Notes under the pieces: model-generated
What the model was told of the DNA's origin: nothing
Database searches by the model: none
What the model saw: the letters and a program-made list of their open reading frames with translations, nothing else
Program-made: the position numbers and the translations under genes
NCBI GenBank assembly: GCA_964546645.1
Contig: CAZJKM010000002.1
Span: 1-64,000, forward strand
Reading direction: 5' to 3'
DNA length: 64,000 nt
From: A37T11 sp964546645
GTDB taxonomy: Bacteria; Bacteroidota; Bacteroidia; Sphingobacteriales; Sphingobacteriaceae
Shown here: one piece after another, positions 33,163-42,171 of the stretch
Position numbering within the stretch: position 1 is the first letter of the stretch
How the letters are laid out: every line of letters begins with the position of its first letter

Positions 33163-34020
33163 TTAATACACCAAGATCACACTGGCTACTTTCCGCTCGC
33201 CACCATGGTCAAACTGTTTATTGTCGGAAGGGAAGTTAACCACACCATTATCCGGATGTCCCCGGATATACATCGTGGTTGACCCGCCACCATCCAGGTT
33301 TAAGGCATACCGGGCCCCGTATATACGGAGAAAATAAGCCAGCTCGGGCAGACTCATTCCCTGCGCCTGTGCATTCCGGCCATCTACGGTGATCAGCAAC
33401 AGTTTGTTTCCGGGGGTAAGTGCGACGGCCGTACGGGGGTGCCGGTTGCGGTTGAAGGCGTTGCTGTCCAATGGCACTACCTTTTCGTGATCCAGCAATA
33501 ACGGACCGCTCACCATGACATTGGGCAGGTTGAGCTGTTCGGCCATACTTGCTTCGGGGATGGACAGGATGGCTGCCTCCCGGCCATCTTTCAGCGTCAA
33601 TGCGCCACTCGTCCGGCTGCCTCCCGGTCCGACGGTTTCGTTAATAACCTGGTTATCGATCCGGAGAAATGTTACAGAACCACCTTCTTTCATATTAAAA
33701 AAAGAGGCATTCACTGCCGCCGTTGCCCCGGCCTCCCGCGCAAATACACTGGTGAGCTGAAGCCCGGACGACACACCTGCAAAAGCAACCCGTACGCCGG
33801 GATTATCCAGGTCAACTTCCAGCACCTGTATGGTCTGTTTGCTTTGAAACAGGTCGTCGATATGCGAACTGCGCCATACAACACCCTCCTTCAGGGTTTG
33901 TTGTTTCCAGCCGGCGGACGTAATGATGAGCGAATCGGCGGTAGTTTGCCCGTACAGCCCATATACGGCCTGCAGAAATAATATGATAAAACTGATACGT
34001 AGTAATGTGCCTTTATTCAT
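33163..34020 (-). CDS. Phosphodiester glycosidase family protein (NAGPA-like)
   Basis: The protein has 285 residues with a signal peptide. The conserved C-terminal region is typical of the NAGPA/DUF2233 family: RHPRTAVALTPGNKLLLITV, DGRNAQAQGMSLPELAYFL and ALNLDGGGSTTMYI. The human relative removes N-acetylglucosamine from a phosphodiester; bacterial members are also annotated as exopolysaccharide-related. The substrate here is unknown. It is located in the periplasm or exported. It lies in the same direction as the GDPD gene and may share its transcript. About 228 bases without a recognisable gene lie between its start and the next gene at 34249. Confidence 0.88.
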   Translation of the reverse strand: MNKGTLLRISFIILFLQAVYGLYGQTTADSLIITSAGWKQQTLKEGVVWRSSHIDDLFQSKQTIQVLEVDLDNPGVRVAFAGVSSGLQLTSVFAREAGATAAVNASFFNMKEGGSVTFLRIDNQVINETVGPGGSRTSGALTLKDGREAAILSIPEASMAEQLNLPNVMVSGPLLLDHEKVVPLDSNAFNRNRHPRTAVALTPGNKLLLITVDGRNAQAQGMSLPELAYFLRIYGARYALNLDGGGSTTMYIRGHPDNGVVNFPSDNKQFDHGGERKVASVILVY

Positions 34021-34248
34021 TATCTAATTCAAGTACAATATGATGATGCGTATATGTTAATAACAGTTGAGACAGTCCCCGGTAGCAAATGGCTGAAAAA
34101 ACTATCTTTATCAGATACCAATTTGTCAGTATTTTTTCTAAAATCTGATGAAGATACGAATAGTATTAAAAGTTCAAAGAATGAGTTACATTTATTCCTT
34201 GATTCTTATAAGATAACACAGCTCCGGGAGCAGATTACTATTACCCGA

Positions 34249-37239
34249 CTAATCTGGTATACTATTCATGGTATACCATGTTTCTGTCGACCAAAGGTTC
34301 TGCCCGTTACTACTTTTAATGGTTTTATAATTTAACCGGATGTACACGACATGTTTTGGCTTCATACCTTCCAACTCTAAAAAAACCTTTCTCCGGTCAG
34401 CCGACAATTTAATGCTGCGAACCGGCAGGTTATTTTCATCCATTTTAGGTCCGCCATACTCCGCGGTAGGTTTAAACCACCATTGTGTAATCATATAATC
34501 AGAGGCTTGGTTGCCGGCACCTTCTTTCAACGGTTCAGTAAATTCAATTTCCACTCCATTAGCTTTCGCTCTTACCGCCAGCATCTCAAATACCGGCTTA
34601 TTGTTCCATTTTAGCTTCTGTAATCCATAATCTAATTTACCATACTGTATCCACCCGCCCCCTTTCATACCCACTCCGCCCACGTAAAGCGCACCGTCAG
34701 GACCCCATACCAGGCGGTTTACACCCACTTCCAATCCCTGGGCAAACCTGAAAACAGCGCCCTGATAAACTCCTTTTATCTTCTCCACAAACGTACGTTT
34801 GATTCCGCCGTGGGTAATATCGCCAAATATCATTTGATTTTTATACGGACCTATATCCAGTTTAATTGGCTGGCTCGGAGACTTGCTGATCTCATCCTGT
34901 GTTAAATAAACCACCGGCTGAGTTTCTGTCAGATTTGCTGTACCCTTAAAATCAACCGATCTTGAACCGTACCAGGCGTCCTGCTGTAAATGCACGATTT
35001 TATTAGCAGGTAGCCAGTCCCCTTGGTTATCTGCAATAAACAGCTCATTATCCGTACCTATCCCAATACCATTGGGAGTTCTTAACCCGCTTGCCACAAA
35101 ACTAAAGGAACCGTCAGCTTTCGATATCTTAATTACTTTTCCGCGGTCAGGCTGCTGTGATTTTGAGCTTGCCCCTCCCGGATCAATAGCTGTTGCCAGG
35201 GTCCCGTAAAAATAGCCTCCCTTATACACCAGACCAAAAGCAAACTCATGGAAGTTGGCAGAAGCCGTCCAGCCATTACATACAGTCTGGTATTGATCTA
35301 TGATTTCATCATCATTAAGATCCACCAGTTTGGTAAGTTCATGCTTCTGCATCACATATATATCCCCATCAACCACCTTCAGGCCCAAAGGTTCTGCTAA
35401 ACCGAAAGCTATTCGTTTCACTGTAATCGCTTCCGGATCATTACCCTGCACACCATCCAGGATATATACCCCGCCAACAGAATCCCAGGTGCTTACTACC
35501 AGGCGTCCATCTGGCAAAAAGTCCATTCCGCCTACTTTAGGCTGAAATGTTTCGGGCCTGGCCTGTGAAAGGGTAAACGACGGATGTATGGTATCCAATG
35601 GAAAAGTATCGCCCGGTATAACGGCATTTTTCAGCGGAATAACCTCTTGCTGGGTTCTTTTTATGTCTGCTCCGGTAAAAGAGAACATAGCGGGCGGTAC
35701 TACGGTAAATTCCTGTCCGCCATAAGGCAGCCACTGAAGTGAAAGCCCCTTTTGCCATTGCCCCTGAATGTATTCTATCCGGAAAGGATGTTTACCCTCG
35801 TTCAGAATAATTTCACTCTCCATACCTCTTAGATTATGTATTCCGTCATTACCTATTACCAGTTTGCCATCAATATATAACCTGGATCCTCCGGCGCTTA
35901 CCAGGCGAAAAACAGCTTTTGTTGTTTTTTCTAAATTAATAGAGCCGGTAGCATGAATAACAAAGTTATTTTTAAACTGCCCGAAATCATTACTGGTTAA
36001 ATGAAGTGCATTGATAGAGCCTGATAAAAAGGGGAGCATATCCATAGTAATATCCGGAAGGTTAAGCACCTTTGAATTAAACTGATAGGCATTTATTGCA
36101 ATACCAGGCTTTTCATCATGCTGAACTGCCTGCGCCGGATCAATTACTTGCACAACAACCGGATAACCGGGATCCGGCATCAGTTCTTCCCTGTTTTTTG
36201 CCTGTTCCTCTTTAGCATCCAGACTAAGAATATAGGATACGATGGAAACGACATCCTTTTCAGGGAGATCGGGATGAGGAGTCATTGGTATGGTGCCCCA
36301 ACTGCCCGCTCCGCCTTTTATTATTTTATCTACCAGCATTTCATGGTTTTGAAGGGTATTATCATATTGGCGGGCAATATCCATATAAGAGGGACCTACT
36401 GTTTTTACCTCTTTGTTATGGCAGTTGTTACAATCGGTAGTTTCTATAAGGGCATATATAGCCTCTTCCGGTGTGAGGTTCTTCCGTTCAGCCAGCGCTT
36501 CTGCGGGCTTGGGAAACAAACTGGCGTAAAAACGTGTGTTGCTATTACTATTTAGTATCAGCATGCCTTCAAGTGTATGGTACTCCCTGGCGTCAAGTTC
36601 CTCGGTTCCTTTTTTATTCATGCTAAATTGACCATCTGTTATGAGATCGGCTTCGGATAGCAATGAGGATACATGGGTTTGTAATGCGACCTGTAAACCG
36701 GAAGGTACCTTTGAAGTAGTAAAAATACGCTCGAAACCCGCTCCATCCCCGCTTAAATCAATATATTCCGGTCTTTCTTCTACCTTAATTTTCTGACCTT
36801 TATATACAAGCTCATAGTTTAGCGTAACGCGGTTGTCAAGTATGGTATGACCTTTGTAATTTACTTCAGGAATGATTTCGGTGGTCTTATTAACGATAAT
36901 CCTCCAGGGATTTTCATCGGGTTCTTGTATATAAGCTATGCCCTGGGTGGTAGGCTGGACCCCATGCCTGGCTGTATACACAGAACCTTCAAAATTCACT
37001 ATACCGGCCCATGCTTTATACAGGGAACCTGTTTGGGTATTATAGGCTAACCATAATTTATCATGCAGGGCTATACTTAGCATCCTCGGCTTCTGATCAA
37101 GCACTGACCGGACCACCCAGGTATCAACAGGTCTTGAAATGAATGGTAATACATCAGCTTGCTTTTTATGCCTGCTGCACCCTTCTGTTAGGTAAAGTGC
37201 TGCAATAAATGACAAAATGAATAAAAATCTAAAACTCAT
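34249..37239 (-). CDS. Large lipoprotein: cytochrome c, PA14 and beta-propeller dehydrogenase-like domains
   Basis: The protein has 996 residues; a lipobox (LYLTEGCSRH) puts it on a membrane surface. The first ~255 residues are an unassigned beta-rich domain. Around residues 265-345 there is a class I cytochrome c: haem site CNNCH, then GPSYMDIARQYD and an axial Met in TIPMTPHP. A PA14 domain follows (about 400-520, RLYIDGKLVIGNDGIHNLRG). Then comes a six-bladed propeller of the sorbosone/glucose dehydrogenase type (VGGMDFLPDGRLVVSTWD, LRTPNGIGIGTDNELFIADN). The C-terminus is Ig-like. I infer oxidation of a sugar or glycoside with electrons passed to the haem. It is the last gene of an operon with a MocA-type oxidoreductase and a PhyH dioxygenase. 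Confidence 0.85.
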   Translation of the reverse strand: MSFRFLFILSFIAALYLTEGCSRHKKQADVLPFISRPVDTWVVRSVLDQKPRMLSIALHDKLWLAYNTQTGSLYKAWAGIVNFEGSVYTARHGVQPTTQGIAYIQEPDENPWRIIVNKTTEIIPEVNYKGHTILDNRVTLNYELVYKGQKIKVEERPEYIDLSGDGAGFERIFTTSKVPSGLQVALQTHVSSLLSEADLITDGQFSMNKKGTEELDAREYHTLEGMLILNSNSNTRFYASLFPKPAEALAERKNLTPEEAIYALIETTDCNNCHNKEVKTVGPSYMDIARQYDNTLQNHEMLVDKIIKGGAGSWGTIPMTPHPDLPEKDVVSIVSYILSLDAKEEQAKNREELMPDPGYPVVVQVIDPAQAVQHDEKPGIAINAYQFNSKVLNLPDITMDMLPFLSGSINALHLTSNDFGQFKNNFVIHATGSINLEKTTKAVFRLVSAGGSRLYIDGKLVIGNDGIHNLRGMESEIILNEGKHPFRIEYIQGQWQKGLSLQWLPYGGQEFTVVPPAMFSFTGADIKRTQQEVIPLKNAVIPGDTFPLDTIHPSFTLSQARPETFQPKVGGMDFLPDGRLVVSTWDSVGGVYILDGVQGNDPEAITVKRIAFGLAEPLGLKVVDGDIYVMQKHELTKLVDLNDDEIIDQYQTVCNGWTASANFHEFAFGLVYKGGYFYGTLATAIDPGGASSKSQQPDRGKVIKISKADGSFSFVASGLRTPNGIGIGTDNELFIADNQGDWLPANKIVHLQQDAWYGSRSVDFKGTANLTETQPVVYLTQDEISKSPSQPIKLDIGPYKNQMIFGDITHGGIKRTFVEKIKGVYQGAVFRFAQGLEVGVNRLVWGPDGALYVGGVGMKGGGWIQYGKLDYGLQKLKWNNKPVFEMLAVRAKANGVEIEFTEPLKEGAGNQASDYMITQWWFKPTAEYGGPKMDENNLPVRSIKLSADRRKVFLELEGMKPKHVVYIRLNYKTIKSSNGQNLWSTETWYTMNSIPD

Positions 37240-37295
37240 ATCTATAAATCAGGAAGCAGACTTCCATACCTGCTATTATATGAAATATTACTTGT

Positions 37296-38480
37296 CTAAC
37301 GAAATTTCTGAGAAATATGTCCGGTGTTCTTATCTTTCAGGATAAGTTTCACCTCGCCATTTGGTAAAATCTCTTCTTTTATCAGGTAAAATTGATGATC
37401 ATAACTAACCGGTTGTGAGGTATTTTCCGCTTTGTCCTTTCCTCTCCAGTCTTCAATTTTAACGGGTTCCCATAAACGGCTTCTCACAGAGGTATAAGCG
37501 GCATCTAAAATACAATTAACAATATAAGCATCATAAAATGTTTCCAGCGGCTCACGTTCCGTTTCTATGGAATCAAACATATCCGAGAACATATTGGAAT
37601 AACCCAGTTCATGAGCTTCATCGCCAACCGGGAAAAGCCATCCCTTACCGGTTTCTGATTTTTCAGCTACGTATCCTCCCTTCCCGGTACTGAACATTTC
37701 AAACCCGGTACGTAAAAAGCCATTCAGCCAGATCGTACCTTCGGTTCCCATTACTTCATCGCGAAGATCCATTCCACCGCGAAACGCCCAGCTCACTTCG
37801 AACTGGCCAATAGCTCCGTTTGCATATTTCACCAGTCCGATGGCATGATCTTCCGCCTCGATAGGATGCACCTGGGTATCCGCCCAGCACATCACCTCTA
37901 TAGGCCTGATATCTTTGCCAATAAAGTTCCGGCCAATTTCCACGCAATGACACCCCAGGTCTATAATTGCTCCTCCCCCGGATTGCTCTTTATCCCAAAA
38001 CCAATCACTGTGCGGCCCGGGATGGGCTTCCCTGGATTTTGTCCACAATATGCGCCCCAGGCTTCCCGCTTTAACGGCGGCGCATGATTTTAACATTTTA
38101 GGGGTATAGCAAAGATCTTCAAGATAACCGGCAAAAATACCTGCATGCTCAACTGCATCAAGCATTCGCTTTGCTTCTTCAGCAGTTCTGCCTAAAGGTT
38201 TTGTACAAAGCACACTTTTTTTTGCTGCAACACAGGCAATTACCGCGGCTTCATGCAGGTTATTGGGTAAGGCAATAATGACCACTTCTGTATCCGGATG
38301 CTGAATTGCTTCATCCATATCAGTAAAACAATGCGCTGTATCATAATCCTCAGCAAATTTTTTTGCACGTTCTTTACTCCTGGAATACACGGCATGTATA
38401 CGATCTTTCCGGCGCTGGCTATGTAAAGAATCAGCATAAAATCTGGCTATAAAGCCGGTTCCGAGCATGGCTATTTTCAT
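37296..38480 (-). CDS. Gfo/Idh/MocA-family oxidoreductase
   Basis: This 394-residue cytoplasmic protein has an N-terminal Rossmann domain (MKIAMLGTGFIARFYADSLH, VVIIALPNNLHEAAVIAC) and the family motif VLCTKPLGRTAEEAKRML, where the usual EKP is TKP. The C-terminal sheet domain includes GGGAIIDLGCHCVEIGRNFIG, with the conserved Asp and His near the active site. It is likely to oxidise or reduce a sugar hydroxyl with NAD(P). It lies 26 bases after the PhyH gene and 56 bases before the cytochrome/propeller gene, so it belongs to one operon. Composition in this block is visibly AT-rich. Confidence 0.92.
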   Translation of the reverse strand: MKIAMLGTGFIARFYADSLHSQRRKDRIHAVYSRSKERAKKFAEDYDTAHCFTDMDEAIQHPDTEVVIIALPNNLHEAAVIACVAAKKSVLCTKPLGRTAEEAKRMLDAVEHAGIFAGYLEDLCYTPKMLKSCAAVKAGSLGRILWTKSREAHPGPHSDWFWDKEQSGGGAIIDLGCHCVEIGRNFIGKDIRPIEVMCWADTQVHPIEAEDHAIGLVKYANGAIGQFEVSWAFRGGMDLRDEVMGTEGTIWLNGFLRTGFEMFSTGKGGYVAEKSETGKGWLFPVGDEAHELGYSNMFSDMFDSIETEREPLETFYDAYIVNCILDAAYTSVRSRLWEPVKIEDWRGKDKAENTSQPVSYDHQFYLIKEEILPNGEVKLILKDKNTGHISQKFR

Positions 38481-38506
38481 TCGTGAAAGATTGGAATATA
38501 GAGAAA

Positions 38507-39358
38507 TTAATAACCGGTCTGAGTTTCATTTTCCCAGCCGGTTTCTTTCAGGGCCGGATCATGCTCCTTCTTCAGGAAATCTGCCTGGGATAATGTTTCG
38601 GCATGCCAATCCAATATAGCATTATCAGGAACTACCTCAACAGGGGTCTTCCACGATGTGGAAGTCTCATTATATGCCAGGTTAGATTGCAATGAATAGC
38701 ATGAAATAATGGACCACCTGGGATAGTCTGAAAGATTAGCTTCTGACCGGTGCAGTAAATTGCTATGAAAAAAAAGGGCATCACCGGGTTCTATCTCACA
38801 ATAAACCAGTTCCATTGTTTTTAAAGCATTTTCAACCATTACCATATCGGCCCCTACCTGCTCCCCCGCAAAGCCATGATTGACCCGGCCCAGTTTATGT
38901 GAACCTCTGATCACCTGCAGGCAACCATTTTCTTTGTTAGCAGATGTTAACGCCACCATCACGCTGATCAACTGATCGGGGAACATGAACTGGTTCTTAT
39001 ACCAGTATCCGTAATCCTGGTGCCATTCCCATGCGCCGCCCACTTTTGGTTCTTTTTGCATCAGCTTGGAATGGAAATGACAGACCGGCGCATCGCCATC
39101 TAACAATTGTTCCACAGAACGTACCATTTTTTCACTTCGGGTAAGATACCCGAATACATCATTCCCCGGCTTAAACCAAAGAGACAACCTGGTCTTCTTT
39201 CCACTCTGATCATTCAGATCCAGCGCATTTTTAGTTATGGCATTATCTTTCAGAGCTACCGCATATAGCTTATCGATTTCCGATTGGCTACAAAAGTCTT
39301 TTACCACTACATAGCCATCCCGGTTATAATCCCGGATTTGTTCAGCGCTTAATTTCAT
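38507..39358 (-). CDS. Phytanoyl-CoA dioxygenase (PhyH) family protein
   Basis: This is a 283-residue Fe(II)/2-oxoglutarate oxygenase. Metal ligands are visible as WHQDYGYWY (His-x-Asp) and the distal His in LFFHSNLLHRSEAN; the following Arg in YPRWSII is the usual 2-oxoglutarate-binding position. The N-terminus YNRDGYVVVKDFCSQSEID is typical of the family. The substrate is unknown; with an AraC regulator and two oxidoreductases around it, a small plant- or sugar-derived compound is plausible. It is the first gene of the leftward operon, divergent from the AraC gene. Confidence 0.9.
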   Translation of the reverse strand: MKLSAEQIRDYNRDGYVVVKDFCSQSEIDKLYAVALKDNAITKNALDLNDQSGKKTRLSLWFKPGNDVFGYLTRSEKMVRSVEQLLDGDAPVCHFHSKLMQKEPKVGGAWEWHQDYGYWYKNQFMFPDQLISVMVALTSANKENGCLQVIRGSHKLGRVNHGFAGEQVGADMVMVENALKTMELVYCEIEPGDALFFHSNLLHRSEANLSDYPRWSIISCYSLQSNLAYNETSTSWKTPVEVVPDNAILDWHAETLSQADFLKKEHDPALKETGWENETQTGY

Positions 39359-39375
39359 AGTTTCTATTTTTATTC

Positions 39376-39403
39376 CAAATCTAAGCCTGCCTGCCCCGGC
39401 AAA
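39376..39403 (-). promoter_or_regulatory. Promoter of the PhyH-MocA-cytochrome operon
   Basis: Minus-strand TAGATTTG (39383 to 39376) matches TAnnTTTG, with a TTTG at 39403-39400 as candidate -33 element; the spacing of 16 is a little short. It lies 18 bases before the PhyH ATG. Confidence 0.45.
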
Positions 39404-39517
39404 CTACTTTTATTTTATGCTGAATCAATACTTTTTTATCCAATAATAAATCAATCTATTATATTAGCGGATATATTTTTATTAAGTATATGGCAAAATT
39501 GCATTAAACCAATTTTA

Positions 39518-40387
39518 ATGAAGCCCATTCTTGAACACCTGCCACTTGGAGCCGAGGAGTCATTCGTAGCGAAATATTTCGATTATAACTATTACCCTAC
39601 TCCATGGCATTTTCATCCGGAATACGAGCTTGTACTGGTTACTGAGAGTACCGGCAAGCGCTTTATTGGCGACAAAATGACAGACTTTAAACCTGGTGAT
39701 CTGGCCCTTATCGGGCCCCTTCTGCCGCACCTGTATCGCAACGATCCTGAATATTATGAGACAGAGTCTGAATTACGGGCCCGATCAATCGTCATCCATT
39801 TCCTGGAAAGCACTTTCGGAGAAAATTTCCTATCTATCCCTGAGGCGAAGAAGCTTCAGACTTTATTCAGCAGATCAGCAAAAGGCTTAGGTATTACAGG
39901 AAAAACAAATAAGATAGTCAGCGCCAAGCTATTTGAGTTGCTGGAATTAACCGGTTTCTCCCGTTGGCTAAAACTGTTAGAGATCTTAAACATCATTGCC
40001 GATTCATCCGAATACCATTTCATATCCGGTCATGCAGTTAACGGTAAAAGTGAATCAGAATCAGCCCGGTTGGATAAGGTGATGAAATTTGTGATCAATA
40101 ATTTCCATGAAGAAATATACATTGCTGATGCTGCTGACCTGATAAACATGACAGAAAGTTCATTCTCCAGGTATTTCAGACAGCGAACCCGCAAAACCTT
40201 TACTGCTCTTGTCACAGAGATCAGGCTGAATCATGCCTGTAAATTGCTGGTTGAGAACACGATGAATATTTCTGAGATTTGTTTTAAATGTGGATTTAAT
40301 AACTTATCAAATTTCAACAGGCAATTCAGTAAAGTTTACGGTATTAATCCGTTAACCTATCGAAAGCAATACTGGAATAAAATGTAA
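39518..40387 (+). CDS. AraC-family transcriptional regulator with cupin sensor domain
   Basis: The protein has 289 residues. The N-terminal cupin holds a metal- or sugar-binding-like motif (WHFHPEYELVLVTEST, then FKPGDLALIGPLLPH). The C-terminal ~100 residues contain two HTH motifs of the AraC type: IYIADAADLINMTESSFSRYF and MNISEICFKCGFNNLSNFNRQF, ending with YGINPLTYRKQY. It is divergent from the PhyH operon with a 159-base shared region, so it most likely activates that operon in response to its substrate. It has no other neighbours in its own direction. Confidence 0.92.
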   Translation: MKPILEHLPLGAEESFVAKYFDYNYYPTPWHFHPEYELVLVTESTGKRFIGDKMTDFKPGDLALIGPLLPHLYRNDPEYYETESELRARSIVIHFLESTFGENFLSIPEAKKLQTLFSRSAKGLGITGKTNKIVSAKLFELLELTGFSRWLKLLEILNIIADSSEYHFISGHAVNGKSESESARLDKVMKFVINNFHEEIYIADAADLINMTESSFSRYFRQRTRKTFTALVTEIRLNHACKLLVENTMNISEICFKCGFNNLSNFNRQFSKVYGINPLTYRKQYWNKM

Positions 40388-40449
40388 TCAAACATCACCC
40401 ATTATAATAAGGTTTTTCCTGGCAGTAATATCAGCTATCATCCACAAGC

Positions 40450-41997
40450 TTATCTGACAGTTACGTGGACCGGAATCCCGGCCGCACTTTCGTTTTTTAA
40501 CCGGTCCAATGCCGTCACAATATACGTATAGATACCTTTTTGCCGGGCGGTATGATCCGTGTAGGCCATGTAGTTTCCGTCGTAGCTGATATGTAGTATA
40601 TGTTCAGCCCTTTCCAGATTTATTTCCTCTCCTTCCCTGAAACGATAAATGACGTAACCATATGCTTGTTCGCCGTCGTTGGCAGGCGCGGGAGGTTCCC
40701 AGCGTAACGTAATAGCATGATTACCCGAGTGGGTGGCTGACAGCTCAGCAGGAGCCAGCGGGGGGATGCTATCCAGCCAGGGCATAACCGGCGGAAGCGC
40801 TTTATAGCGATACAGGTTATACTGCAGGGAGTCACGCATACCGGCCAGGTTATTTACCAGCGATTTCGAACTGAAAAAAACACTGCCATGCGCATGTGGG
40901 AGGTTTCTGAGGTACCTGATCTGATTAGGAATCTGACTGCGATCATTCCATCCTGCTGCCTGCTCCGTCACCCGATACATAGCCTGTCCGATATACAAAT
41001 GCCGGTCTTCGGTATATTGTGCCCACCAGTCAGTCAGCTTTTCAAACGCTGCTGCACGGTTGTTAAACGGAAAATAAATTTGAGGATTGATATAATCGAG
41101 CCACCCTTCATTGATCCATTTCCGGGCGTCTGCATACAGTTGCCGGTAACCACTGAAGCCGTTTGACTCAGAACCTTCGGGGTGATGCGACTTGTTTTCC
41201 CATATACCGAACGGGCTGATACCGAACTTAACGTGTCTTTTTACAGACCGTATGCTGTCAGACAGTGTCCGGATCAGCAAATCCACGTTATTCCGGCGCC
41301 AGTCTTCAATATTCCGGAAACCCCGGCCGTATAAACGGTAAGTCCCTGCATCAGGCAACGGCTTTCCCTTATCCGGATACGGGTAAAAATAGTCATCGAA
41401 GTGTACACCATCTATATCGTAGTTCCGGACCACATCCAGCACCACCTGTATAATATAATCGCGCACCTCAGGCAGTCCGGGGTTAAAGAGCTTTTTACCA
41501 CCATACGTAAAGAACCATTCAGGATGACGCCGGGTGATATGATCGCGGCTGGTGTTTTCCTCCTTCAGGTCAAACGTAGCCCGGTACGGATTAAACCAGG
41601 CATGGAGTTCCATCCCCCGCCGCCGCGCTTCTTCAATGGCAAACGCCAGCGGGTCATAAAACGGAACAGGAGGCTGCCCCTGTTTCCCGGTTAAAAAACG
41701 GCTCCAGGGTTCACGGTCCGAGACATACAGGGCATCAGCTGCCGGCCGTATCTGCAGCATCACCGCATTGATTCCGGCACGCTGGTGTGCATCCAGTATC
41801 TGCAGCAGTTCCTGCTGCTGGCTTGCAACATCCAACCCTGCCCGGGAGGGCCAGTCAATATTAACAACCGTCGCTATCCATACTCCCCTGAATTCCCGCT
41901 TCGGCGGGGAATGCTGCTGACCGGATGCGGGCCATATGATCAGCGTCATGATACCGGTTACAAACCATCTGAAAACAGGACGCACTGCTTTGTACAT
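40450..41997 (-). CDS. Secreted GHL10 (DUF187) family glycosyl hydrolase with FN3-like tail
   Basis: The protein has about 515 residues from ATG 41997, chosen because a GGGAG sits 8 bases upstream and the signal region (VFRWFVTGIMTLIIWPASG) then lies at the N-terminus. The barrel domain matches GHL10: FRGVWIATVVNIDWPSRAG, GINAVMLQIRPAADALY, MELHAWFNPYRA and YDIDGVHFDDYFYPYP, with acidic residues in the last motif. The C-terminal ~95 residues resemble FN3 (HSGNHAITLRWEPPAP, GYVIYRF). Members act on cell wall or polysaccharide; the precise substrate is unknown. It is transcribed alone. Confidence 0.9.
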   Translation of the reverse strand: MYKAVRPVFRWFVTGIMTLIIWPASGQQHSPPKREFRGVWIATVVNIDWPSRAGLDVASQQQELLQILDAHQRAGINAVMLQIRPAADALYVSDREPWSRFLTGKQGQPPVPFYDPLAFAIEEARRRGMELHAWFNPYRATFDLKEENTSRDHITRRHPEWFFTYGGKKLFNPGLPEVRDYIIQVVLDVVRNYDIDGVHFDDYFYPYPDKGKPLPDAGTYRLYGRGFRNIEDWRRNNVDLLIRTLSDSIRSVKRHVKFGISPFGIWENKSHHPEGSESNGFSGYRQLYADARKWINEGWLDYINPQIYFPFNNRAAAFEKLTDWWAQYTEDRHLYIGQAMYRVTEQAAGWNDRSQIPNQIRYLRNLPHAHGSVFFSSKSLVNNLAGMRDSLQYNLYRYKALPPVMPWLDSIPPLAPAELSATHSGNHAITLRWEPPAPANDGEQAYGYVIYRFREGEEINLERAEHILHISYDGNYMAYTDHTARQKGIYTYIVTALDRLKNESAAGIPVHVTVR

Positions 41998-42014
41998 AGG
42001 ATCTCCCATTGTGG

Positions 42015-42047
42015 CAAATATACATATAGCAGCCCCATGCGGGCAAA
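42015..42047 (-). promoter_or_regulatory. Promoter of the GHL10 gene (TTTG -33 and TATATTTG -7)
   Basis: On the minus strand TTTG at 42047-42044 and TATATTTG at 42022-42015 are separated by 21 bases, matching the Bacteroidota consensus. The ATG is 18 bases downstream of the -7 element. Confidence 0.6.
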
Positions 42048-42171
42048 TATTCACAAAAATGTAACATTCCCTTCGGGCGGCATTGTGTGTTGGAACAGTT
42101 TTTGTAACAAAAATCTGTTAAAACGATATCACAGGCAATGTTTAATTACCGTCACCGGGTCTCTATACGCT

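Noticed and set aside
42094..42119. Terminator or operator hairpin before the coiled-coil gene
   Set aside because: The stem is A/T-rich with a one-base bulge and lies between divergent promoters; too weak to call.
41785..42171. N-terminal extension of the coiled-coil protein
   Set aside because: It overlaps the divergent GHL10 gene and its promoter; composition of the peptide is Cys/His/Pro-rich noise, and a membrane protein with normal N-terminus starts at 42172.
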